This document shows, in pieces, positions 1 through 5,344 of a stretch of 10,168 nt of DNA (positions are counted from its first letter, which is position 1; every line of letters begins with the position of its first letter). The stretch spans positions 1 to 10,168 of the forward strand of contig JAQVZK010000059.1 in NCBI GenBank assembly GCA_028708195.1. Direction: 5' to 3'. The DNA is from Desulfovibrio sp. (GTDB lineage Bacteria; Desulfobacterota; Desulfovibrionia; Desulfovibrionales; Desulfovibrionaceae). A program made the translations under genes and the position numbers. The notes under the pieces were generated by a model. It was given only the letters and a program-made list of their open reading frames with translations, was not told the origin of the DNA and made no database searches.

Positions 1-720
1 TTTGCCATGTGTATGGCCCTGCACGCCGCCGTGCGCCAAAACGTGCCCGTGGCCGTGTTTTCGCTCGAAATGAGCAAGGAACAGCTCATGCAACGCATGC
101 TGGCGGTGTGGGGCAAGGTGGACCTTTCCAAGCTGCGCCGTCCGTCCATGCTCACCGACGACGATTGGCAACGCCTCTATGCCGCTGCCGACGTGGTGGC
201 CCGGGCACCCATATTTATCGACGACACGCCAGCCCTGACCACGCTTGAACTGCGCGCCCGCGCCCGTCGCCTCAAGGCTGACAAGGGCCTGGGCATGGTT
301 GTGGTGGACTACCTGCAACTCATGCGCACCAGCCGCCGCACAGATTCTCGCGAACTGGAAATTTCGGATATTTCACGCTCCCTCAAAGGGCTCGCCAAGG
401 AAATGCAGGTGCCCGTTGTTGCGCTCTCGCAGTTGAACCGCAAGGTTGAAGAGCGCAGCGACAAGAGGCCCATGCTTTCAGACTTGCGCGAATCCGGCGC
501 TATTGAACAGGATGCGGACGTTATCATGTTTGTGTACCGTGACGACGTGTACAAATTCGTCAAACCCGCCGAGCGCCCGCCTCAGGGTGTGGCTGAAATC
601 ATTATCGGTAAGCAGCGCAATGGCCCAGTGGGCGTGGCCGAGCTTATGTATATGTCGCCATACACCTCATTTGAGGATATGGCACCCGACTGGTCGCCAC
701 CCCCCTCTGAAGGCCGCTAG
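1..720 (+). CDS. dnaB: Replicative DNA helicase DnaB, C-terminal part (5' end outside window)
   Basis: This is the C-terminal RecA-like motor domain of the hexameric helicase that unwinds DNA ahead of the replisome. The frame is open from base 1, and 239 residues are visible. The N-terminal domain and the Walker A loop lie upstream of the window. Visible family landmarks are the [11 protein letters not shown] segment just after the P-loop helix, the Walker B strand ending VVVDYLQLM, the [17 protein letters not shown] segment, the [15 protein letters not shown] motif and the GKQRNGPVG arginine-finger region near the end. I see no intein or frameshift in the visible part. The gene ends with TAG at 718-720. 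The next gene is more than 900 bases away, so dnaB is probably the last gene of its transcript, with a candidate terminator at 834-859. Identification is secure; only the start is missing. Confidence 0.97.
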   Translation, partial: FAMCMALHAAVRQNVPVAVFSLEMSKEQLMQRMLAVWGKVDLSKLRRPSMLTDDDWQRLYAAADVVARAPIFIDDTPALTTLELRARARRLKADKGLGMVVVDYLQLMRTSRRTDSRELEISDISRSLKGLAKEMQVPVVALSQLNRKVEERSDKRPMLSDLRESGAIEQDADVIMFVYRDDVYKFVKPAERPPQGVAEIIIGKQRNGPVGVAELMYMSPYTSFEDMAPDWSPPPSEGR

Positions 721-780
721 GGCGTTCAGGATTGAAAGGGGCCTCCCCGCGCCTCCATTCTCTGAACCTCTTATATTATA

Positions 781-809
781 TCAGCATGCTGCAGGGAGCC
801 CCCTGCGGG
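781..809 (+). repeat. Partial copy of a dispersed 3'-end repeat (tail segment only)
   Basis: The segment CAGCATGCTGCAGGGAGCC followed by CCCTGC resembles the tail of the two longer repeat copies at 5139-5242 (plus) and 8025-8096 (minus), which read GTGGTACAGGGAGCCGCC and CATGGTTCAGGGGGCCGCC. It also forms a small hairpin: GCAGGG (791-796) pairs with CCCTGC (801-806) across a 4-base loop. It lies about 60 bases after the dnaB stop, so like the other copies it sits in a gene's 3' flank. The match is short and the G-rich front half of the repeat is absent, so this is a weaker member or a chance resemblance. Confidence 0.4.
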
Positions 810-833
810 CTGAAAGGAAATCAAGTCGCTTGT

Positions 834-859
834 GCCCTGCGGGTACGGCGGCTTTTTTT
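834..859 (+). terminator. Probable rho-independent terminator of dnaB
   Basis: G834-G839 can pair with C846-C852 (six pairs including one G-T, with C849 bulged) around a 6-base loop, followed directly by seven T (853-859). The stem is imperfect but the T tract is strong. It lies 114 bases after the dnaB stop, and no other plus-strand gene intervenes. Confidence 0.5.
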
Positions 860-1653
860 CTATTCTTCTTATCAGATTCGGCTGCCTCCAGTGTGCCGTG
901 AGGAGGGGCGGGGGCGCACTGCGCGCCGAGGGGGGCTGATGTGCATAGTTCGAGGGAGGGGGAAGAGGTCGTCGCTTTTGAGGGGGCATTACAGGGGGCG
1001 GGTGTGCCCTGCGGCCACGAGGGCTTATGGTTGAGAATAAAGAATGGGTGTGCCTGAACCCATCAAAGATTTGACTGCTGAACCGTCTTGGCACGGGTCA
1101 AATACGTACAGCGCTGCAAAACAACTGCAATTATAGCTTGTTGTCACGTTGTGTGGTATACATATGTATTTGGCGGATACCAACAACAGCTACCATTCTG
1201 AGTATGGGCATGTATTTTGGCTGGCATTGCGCTTATTTTCACACAAGAATATTACGCTTTATCATTGTAACTGAAATGGCTGTATGTTGCTTTGTACAGT
1301 CCTGTTTGAACGCACAATTCACGTAGTTGTGACACAAGGCATGCCTTTTCCAATGTAATTAGTCTGATTTGTATGCTGCACTGCTTTTGGATAGAGGGGC
1401 GGTTTTATTTTTTAAGCGACGCATAAAAAAGATAATGCTTTGTAAAGATTGAATATATTTTTTAAAAGGCGCCTGCCGTTCCCTTGGTTCGTGGGTTTTT
1501 ATCGCGCAAGAAGCACGCAATGCTAACTTTTTTTTGTGCTTTCGTTGACAAGCTCGAAAAAGCGTGTTTCTGTGACTGACATGTGCCGCGTACCGGTAAT
1601 ACGTTTTATCGGATGGGAGCGCGGGAAGATTGTTTTTTTTGTGAGGGTGTTTC
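860..1653. other. Long gene-less region with a G-rich part and an AT-rich part
   Basis: I find no credible gene between dnaB and the RRM gene. The open frames here are proline-rich or low-complexity shadows without ribosome-binding sites or family resemblance. Composition changes sharply: 897-1025 is very G-rich on the plus strand, with many runs of three to six G, whereas about 1100-1650 is clearly AT-richer than the coding DNA around it. A 12-base direct repeat, TGTGCCCTGCGG, occurs at 831-842 and 1003-1014. A perfect 12-base palindrome ATACATATGTAT lies at 1158-1169. A TTGACA hexamer at 1545-1550 could be a -35 box for the RRM gene, but no good -10 follows at 16-18 bases. Confidence 0.5.
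1044..1102 (+). other. Two tandem hairpins, possible structured RNA
   Basis: The first hairpin pairs ATGGGT (1044-1049) with ACCCAT (1058-1063). The second pairs TTTGAC (1070-1075) with GTCAAA (1097-1102), enclosing CCGT (1083-1086) with ACGG (1093-1096). GTGCC (1050-1054), in the first loop, can alternatively pair with GGCAC (1090-1094) in the second hairpin, which would give a loop contact. No T tract follows, so this is not a simple terminator. I cannot assign it to a known RNA family, and which strand would be transcribed is not shown. Confidence 0.25.
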
Positions 1654-1920
1654 ATGTCCAAGTCCATTTATGTCGGGAACCTTCCCTGGTCAGCTACTGA
1701 AGAACAAGTTCAGGATCTTTTTGCCGAATACGGCAGCGTTCTGTCCGTGAAACTCGTTAGCGACAGGGATACCGGCCGTGCCCGTGGCTTTGGCTTTGTG
1801 GAAATGGAAGACGGCGAAGCCGATTCCGCCATTGAAGCTCTTGACAACTTCAGCTTTGGTGGCCGTACTTTGCGTGTCAACGAAGCCAAACCCAGGGCTC
1901 CTCGCCAACCCCGCTACTAG
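1654..1920 (+). CDS. Small single-RRM RNA-binding protein
   Basis: This 88-residue protein is essentially one RNA recognition motif. RNP2 is IYVGNL (residues 5-10) and RNP1 is RGFGFVEM (residues 44-51), both with the aromatic residues that stack on RNA bases. The fold ends near residue 78 and is followed by a short basic, proline-rich tail, KPRAPRQPRY. Proteins of this type in cyanobacteria and proteobacteria bind single-stranded RNA in the cytoplasm and are often cold- or stress-induced. The specific target here is unknown. The ATG at 1654 is preceded by a GAGG at 1643-1646. The gene appears monocistronic: there is a long gene-less stretch before it and a terminator 18 bases after its stop. 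A long AT-rich leader would fit post-transcriptional or cold control, but that is inference. Confidence 0.93.
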   Translation: MSKSIYVGNLPWSATEEQVQDLFAEYGSVLSVKLVSDRDTGRARGFGFVEMEDGEADSAIEALDNFSFGGRTLRVNEAKPRAPRQPRY

Positions 1921-1938
1921 GACTAGGCAACGGACCTT

Positions 1939-1966
1939 AACGCCCTAGGTAACCGGGGCGTTTTTT
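1939..1966 (+). terminator. Rho-independent terminator of the RRM gene
   Basis: AACGCCC (1939-1945) pairs with GGGCGTT (1956-1962) around a 10-base loop, and the T run extends from 1961 to 1966. It starts 18 bases after the stop codon. Confidence 0.85.
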
Positions 1967-1997
1967 GTTGCGTTGCGGTCTTTACTGCACAGGCACT

Positions 1998-2211
1998 GCA
2001 CAACTGGTGCAGGCGTTGTGCGCGGTATGGCTTTTGGGGTCACCTAATTGCGGCGGGCCCGGGCACTCCCTGAATGGTATTCCCCTTCACGGGTTTGACG
2101 AGCCCGCTCTCAGCAAGGCAGGCGGCAAAGGCTACCTGCGCTTCTGCCCACTGAGGCCCCACATTGCGGGCTGTCTATACTGATGAGGCCCGTCATCGCG
2201 GGGCGTTTTTT
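1998..2211 (+). ncRNA. Candidate structured non-coding RNA or cis-regulatory leader
   Basis: Several complementary segments nest without clashing. GCACAAC (1998-2004) pairs with GTTGTGC (2015-2021). A closing stem TGGGGTC (2035-2041) pairs with GGCCCCA plus one base (2155-2161). Inside it, GGCGGGC (2052-2058) pairs with GCCCGCT (2102-2108), and CTCAG (2109-2113) with CTGAG (2151-2155), which encloses GGCAG (2117-2121) with CTGCC (2144-2148). This makes a three-way junction. The 3' strand of the closing stem (2156-2160) can instead join the terminator at 2156-2211, an arrangement typical of riboswitch-like attenuators. The layout GCGGGCC...CTCCCTGA near the closing stem also recalls 6S RNA, but the arm is shorter than the usual ~180-nucleotide family. 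There is no SRP, tmRNA, TPP or cobalamin signature. Boundaries and promoter are not established. Confidence 0.35.
2156..2211 (+). terminator. Two-tier hairpin with T tract
   Basis: GCCCC (2156-2160) pairs with GGGGC (2200-2204), enclosing GCGGGC (2166-2171) paired with GCCCGT (2188-2193). The T run at 2206-2211 makes this a plausible intrinsic terminator. No protein gene lies immediately upstream (the RRM gene already has its own terminator), which suggests it ends a non-coding transcript. Confidence 0.5.
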
Positions 2212-2526
2212 CTCGCTGTAGCCCTTCACTGCGTGCTGCCTTTCACTTGATGTTGGCTTTTCCCCCTTAGCCAGATATTTCGGCTGCTGGCGCGCGTGCT
2301 GCTTGCCCTGGGCCTGCGCGGCGGATTGGCTATATGCCGGGTGATTTGCAGGCATGTACCCCACGTGCGGATATGTCGGATGAACTGCAGATATGACGGC
2401 CATTTCTTTGTCGGCCCGCCTTGCCGAGCGCTGTAATTTTTGCCATGATGCGACATGACGCTTCCGCCGGATACTCAGACCACCATCCGTAATTTTGCCC
2501 GGCGCAACAATCCTTAGGGAGGCAGC
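2212..2526. other. Intergenic region before the SLOG-like gene
   Basis: I see no convincing gene here. A minus-strand frame rich in H, P and Y runs through the area but lacks a supported start and reads straight across the terminator at 2156-2211, so I do not call it. The half-repeats TGCGGATATGTCGG (2370-2383) and TGCAGATATGACGG (about 2387-2400) are near-identical direct copies. I found no clear sigma-70 promoter for the downstream gene. Confidence 0.4.
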
Positions 2527-3081
2527 ATGCTCAACCCCAAACAATGTGTGCTATACAGCGGCGGAGCCGCCGGAACGGAACAGTTTTTCGGTGCTCTGGC
2601 TGAAAGCTGGGGCATGGAAGAAGTGAACTACGGTTTTGAAGGCCATCAGATCGAGCGTACGCGCGGCGTGCGTGTTCTGACTTCAGAGGAACTGGCTCTG
2701 AAGGATGTGAGCCTTACCTATGTTTCGCGCCTCATGAACCGCGAGTACACGCGGGCTCCCCTGTTCCGCAAGGTGTTGCAGTCCATTTGCTGGCAGGTCA
2801 GCAGTGGCGAGCAGACCATTGTGGTGGGTGCCATTCAGCCCGATGGAACGGTCAAGGGTGGCACAGGATGGGGCGCAGAATTTGCCAAGATATGCAACAA
2901 GCCCCTGCTGGTTTTTGATCAGCCTCGTAACGGCTGGTATGCCTGGCAGAAAGACAAGTGGGCACAGGTGGAAAATCCCGCCATTGAGTGCGCGCATTTT
3001 GCAGCCACTGGCACGCGTTTTCTTGAAGACAATGGCCGCGTGGCCATTCAGAATCTTTTTGCCCGTTCGTTCACGCGCTAG
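2527..3081 (+). CDS. SLOG/Rossmann-like protein of unknown function
   Basis: This is a 184-residue soluble protein with no signal peptide or membrane segment. Its N-terminus, YSGGAAGTEQFFGALAESWG (residues 10-29), and the later GGTGWGAEFAKICNKPLLVF stretch (about 111-130) look like the two glycine-rich nucleotide-binding loops of the SLOG superfamily (LOG/DprA-like Rossmann folds). That superfamily binds nucleotides or nucleotide-derived ligands, and many members are uncharacterised. The C-terminal half also carries the conserved-looking VFDQPRNGWYAW run. The start is supported by GGGAGG at 2518-2523 close to the ATG. It stands alone between two non-coding stretches, so context gives no function. 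The superfamily assignment rests on motif resemblance only, and the substrate is unknown. Confidence 0.85.
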   Translation: MLNPKQCVLYSGGAAGTEQFFGALAESWGMEEVNYGFEGHQIERTRGVRVLTSEELALKDVSLTYVSRLMNREYTRAPLFRKVLQSICWQVSSGEQTIVVGAIQPDGTVKGGTGWGAEFAKICNKPLLVFDQPRNGWYAWQKDKWAQVENPAIECAHFAATGTRFLEDNGRVAIQNLFARSFTR

Positions 3082-3096
3082 TTTTGTATTTTGTCC

Positions 3097-3122
3097 GGCC
3101 CGGCCTTGTTCCGGGCCGGGCC
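3097..3122 (+). terminator. Very GC-rich hairpin after the SLOG-like gene
   Basis: GGCCCGGCC (3097-3105) pairs perfectly with GGCCGGGCC (3114-3122) around an 8-base loop, 15 bases after the stop codon. No T tract follows, so it may act in transcript 3'-end stability or as a T-less terminator rather than as a classical terminator. Confidence 0.45.
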
Positions 3123-3147
3123 AGCGAGCCCGTGGACTCACCCGGCT

Positions 3148-3180
3148 GCCGCGCCATCAGCAGCGCGGCTTCTTCTTTGT
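3148..3180 (+). terminator. Hairpin with interrupted T tract just before the ahb gene
   Basis: GCCGCGC (3148-3154) pairs with GCGCGGC (3163-3169), followed by TTCTTCTTTGT. It ends only a few bases before the ribosome-binding site (3187-3190) of the next gene. It could terminate the upstream transcript or act as a leader attenuator for the ahb gene. Confidence 0.45.
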
Positions 3181-3195
3181 TTATCCGGAGAACAC

Positions 3196-3675
3196 ATGAG
3201 CCATCAATTCAGCCCAGAAGAACAAGCAGTTCTGCGCATTGTGCAGGACAATCTGCCCGACAGCCTCACCCCCTACGCCGATGTGGCAGAACAGGCGGGA
3301 ACAAGCGAAGCACAAGTGCTTGAACTGCTTGGCCGCCTCAAAGAATCTGGAGCCATCCGCCGTTTTGGGGCGAGCATCAAGCACCAGAAAACAGGCTGGA
3401 CACATAACGCTATGGTGGCCTGGAAGGTAAAACCCGAACAGGTGGAGCAGTGCGGCCGCAAAGTAGCCGAGCATGACCATATTTCGCACGCCTACTATCG
3501 CCCAAGCTCCGCCGCCGACTGGCCCTATGAGCTTTATACAATGGTTCATGGGCGCAGCGAGGCCGAGTGTCTGAGTGTGGTTGACGACATCATGCGCGTC
3601 ACCGACCTCAAGGAGCACGCCATCCTGCATAGCCTTAAAGAACTGAAAAAAATTTCTATGACCTATTTTGCGTAG
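3196..3675 (+). CDS. ahbA: Siroheme decarboxylase subunit (AhbA/AhbB family, Lrp/AsnC fold), probably alpha
   Basis: This 159-residue protein has an N-terminal winged helix-turn-helix (about 5-58) and an AsnC-type ligand domain (about 60-150). In sulfate reducers the AhbA/AhbB pair does not primarily regulate DNA. It decarboxylates siroheme to didecarboxysiroheme on the alternative haem pathway in the cytoplasm. Features shared with the NirD/AhbA/AhbB group are [20 protein letters not shown] (residues 55-74), the HISHAYYRP segment (95-103) and the [13 protein letters not shown] strand (109-121) with its histidine. The ATG at 3196 is chosen because GGAG at 3187-3190 precedes it; upstream in-frame starts would run through the hairpins. 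hemL follows 155 bases later, which supports a tetrapyrrole role over a general regulator. Choosing alpha rather than beta rests on my recollection that ahbB lies with ahbC/ahbD elsewhere in Desulfovibrio. The partner subunit is not in this window. Confidence 0.82.
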   Translation: MSHQFSPEEQAVLRIVQDNLPDSLTPYADVAEQAGTSEAQVLELLGRLKESGAIRRFGASIKHQKTGWTHNAMVAWKVKPEQVEQCGRKVAEHDHISHAYYRPSSAADWPYELYTMVHGRSEAECLSVVDDIMRVTDLKEHAILHSLKELKKISMTYFA

Positions 3676-3680
3676 ATAAT

Positions 3681-3698
3681 GCCGCCCCGGGCGGCTTT
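3681..3698 (+). terminator. Possible terminator after the ahb gene
   Basis: GCCGCC (3681-3686) pairs with GGCGGC (3690-3695) around a 3-base loop, starting 6 bases after the stop codon and followed by only three T. It may allow partial read-through into hemL. Confidence 0.45.
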
Positions 3699-3785
3699 CG
3701 CCCTTTGGCTGCCTCAGGTTTATGCCGCATTTTCGGTTGATTACCTGAAATTATTCCCTCAAGGCAGCCGCGCCATACCGACCAG

Positions 3786-3802
3786 AGAGCGAAATACGCT
3801 CT
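3786..3802 (+). promoter_or_regulatory. Inverted repeat in the hemL leader
   Basis: AGAGCG (3786-3791) and CGCTCT (3797-3802) flank a 5-base AAATA spacer, about 18 bases before the hemL ribosome-binding site. It could be an operator half-site pair or a small leader hairpin. No known regulator motif is recognised. Confidence 0.25.
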
Positions 3803-3830
3803 GTGACCACGCTATCTAAAGGAGACCAGA

Positions 3831-5102
3831 ATGGACACGATTTCGCGCCAGCTTTTTGAAAAGGCCCAGGCGGTCATTCCCGGCGGCGTCAACAGTCCCG
3901 TTCGGGCCTGCCACAATGTGGACAGCCAGCCGCTCTTTATTGCCGAGGCCCACGGCTGCCACCTCACCGATGTGGACGGACGCCAGTACATCGATTTTGT
4001 GCTCTCCTGGGGGCCGATGATTCTTGGCCATGACGAACCCTCCGTCACCCGCGCCGTGTGCGATGCCGCCCACCGTGGAACCAGCTATGGCGCTCCCTGC
4101 CCTGACGAGGTAAAGCTGGCTGAAGCCGTGGTGGCCGCCATGCCCAGCCTTGAAATGGTGCGCATGGTCAACTCCGGTACCGAGGCCACCATGAGTGCCC
4201 TGCGTCTGGCCCGTGCGGCCACCAAACGCGACAAGGTGCTCAAGTTCGTGGGCTGCTACCACGGCCACGCCGACCCCTTTCTCGCTGCCGCGGGTTCCGG
4301 GCTTGCCACCTTTTCCATTCCCGGCACCCCCGGCGTGCCCAACGCCGTGGTGGCCGACACGCTGCTGGCCCCCTACAACGACCTTGAAGCGGTCAAGGAA
4401 TGCTTTGCCCGCCACGGCGAAAGCATTGCCGCCATCATCGTGGAGCCTGTGGCCGCCAATATGGGCCTTGTGCTGCCCAAGCCCGGTTTTCTTGAAGGCC
4501 TGCGCGCCATATGTGACCAGTACCAGAGCCTGCTTATTTTTGACGAGGTCATCACCGGCTTTCGCGCGGCCTTTGGTGGCGCTCAGGCGCGCTTCAAGAT
4601 TGATCCCGACCTCACCACCTTTGGCAAAATCATCGGTGGCGGCCTGCCCGTTGGGGCCTTTGGCGGCAAGCGCCGCTATATGGAACTGATCGCGCCCAGA
4701 GGCGGCGTGTATCAGGCGGGCACGCTTTCGGGCAACCCGCTGGCTATGGCCGCAGGGCTGGCCACGCTCGGCATTCTCAAAAAATCAGACTACGCCGCGC
4801 TTGAAGACCGCACCCGCGCTTTCGCCCTCAGCCTGCGCGATATTATCATTGCCAAGGGCGTGCCCCTGCAGATGCCAACCCTGGCGTCCATGTTCTGCCC
4901 CTACTTCAGCGAACACGAAGTGACGGATTTTGCCAGTGCGCAAAAATGCGATCAAAAGCTCTTTACCAGTTTTTATAAGCAAATGCGCGCTCAAGGTATC
5001 TACCTTGCGCCCTCGGGCTATGAAACCGGCATGGTGTCCTTTGTGCACTCCCACGATGACTTCAGCCGCGCACTTGACGCCGCCCGCAAGGTTGTTTTTT
5101 AG
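3831..5102 (+). CDS. hemL: Glutamate-1-semialdehyde 2,1-aminomutase
   Basis: This PLP enzyme converts glutamate-1-semialdehyde to 5-aminolevulinate, the committed precursor of haem, siroheme and B12, in the cytoplasm. At 423 residues it has the family's usual length. Visible features include the N-terminal [11 protein letters not shown] segment, [16 protein letters not shown] (cofactor phosphate contacts), GCYHGHAD, the [11 protein letters not shown] strand with the aspartate that contacts the PLP ring nitrogen, and [16 protein letters not shown], whose lysine (about residue 266) should form the Schiff base. AAAGGAG at 3818-3824 lies just before the ATG. It sits between the siroheme decarboxylase gene and cobalamin genes, so it supplies the precursor both branches need. 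The 3' end carries a long hairpin that is part of a dispersed repeat. Identification is secure. Confidence 0.97.
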   Translation: MDTISRQLFEKAQAVIPGGVNSPVRACHNVDSQPLFIAEAHGCHLTDVDGRQYIDFVLSWGPMILGHDEPSVTRAVCDAAHRGTSYGAPCPDEVKLAEAVVAAMPSLEMVRMVNSGTEATMSALRLARAATKRDKVLKFVGCYHGHADPFLAAAGSGLATFSIPGTPGVPNAVVADTLLAPYNDLEAVKECFARHGESIAAIIVEPVAANMGLVLPKPGFLEGLRAICDQYQSLLIFDEVITGFRAAFGGAQARFKIDPDLTTFGKIIGGGLPVGAFGGKRRYMELIAPRGGVYQAGTLSGNPLAMAAGLATLGILKKSDYAALEDRTRAFALSLRDIIIAKGVPLQMPTLASMFCPYFSEHEVTDFASAQKCDQKLFTSFYKQMRAQGIYLAPSGYETGMVSFVHSHDDFSRALDAARKVVF

Positions 5103-5138
5103 AGCGGGGTAGTTTTTAAAGCCGATTAGGTTTGGAGT

Positions 5139-5242
5139 GCTTCGTGGGGGAGGGACCCTTTTGAAAAAGGGTCCCTCCCCCACGCCCCCCCCCTTAAAAC
5201 TTTTACCTTTATTGCGCCGTGGTACAGGGAGCCGCCTGCCCC
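5139..5242 (+). repeat. Dispersed 3'-flank repeat, full copy, with a 19-base inverted repeat
   Basis: GTGGGGGAGGGACCCTTTT (5144-5162) is perfectly complementary to 5165-5183, making a very stable hairpin that probably stops hemL transcription. It is followed by a run of nine C (5185-5193), AAAACTTTTAC (5196-5206) and the tail GTGGTACAGGGAGCCGCC (from 5219). The same order, GCTTYGTGGGGGAGGG, then C-rich, AAAACTTTTAC, and CAGGGRGCCGCC, occurs on the minus strand at 8025-8096 after roo. Both copies follow a gene's stop codon in the same relative orientation. That suggests a mobile or amplified 3'-end element rather than chance. Confidence 0.75.
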
Positions 5243-5344
5243 GAAGCCGGGTTTTTCGAGGCCGCGATTTCTTGGCATGGTACTGCCCTTGTTTGTTGCG
5301 CCGCACTCTCAAGCCACGTGCGGCGGCAGACCGCCGGAGGCCAT

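Noticed and set aside
820..832. 13-base match TCAAGTCGCTTGT shared with 5421-5433 inside cbiG
   Set aside because: One match of this length is about what chance gives in 10 kb, and the flanks do not align.
771..1094. Minus-strand proline-rich open frame of 107 codons downstream of dnaB
   Set aside because: It is the complement of the G-rich stretch, which yields CCN codons by composition. It has no ribosome-binding site or family resemblance and spans the dnaB terminator.
1138..1326. Plus-strand 62-codon open frame in the AT-rich stretch
   Set aside because: No ribosome-binding site, cysteine- and aromatic-rich random-looking product, no recognisable domain.
1480..1500. GGTTCG-containing segment resembling a tRNA T-arm
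   Set aside because: The pairing arm, acceptor stem and anticodon arm are absent on both strands.
1359..1667. Minus-strand open frame of 102 codons overlapping the RRM start
   Set aside because: Lysine-rich low-complexity translation of AT-rich DNA; it overlaps the start and ribosome-binding site of a clear gene and has no supporting signals.
2035..2161. SRP RNA, tmRNA, TPP, cobalamin or c-di-GMP riboswitch as the identity of the structured region
   Set aside because: None of the conserved core sequences of these families (for example the SRP GGAAGG loop or the TPP CTGAGA/ACCTGA pair in context) could be found; only a loose 6S-like layout remains.
2110..2544. Minus-strand open frame with an H/P/Y-rich stretch (HPTYPHVGYMPANHPAY)
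   Set aside because: The periodic composition is intriguing, but there is no supported start, the frame reads through the terminator at 2156-2211 and the candidate RNA, and it overlaps the start of the SLOG-like gene.
3196..3675. Classical Lrp/AsnC DNA-binding regulator
   Set aside because: The fold is the same, but the conserved segments and the position next to hemL fit the AhbA/AhbB siroheme decarboxylase group better. A residual regulatory role cannot be excluded.
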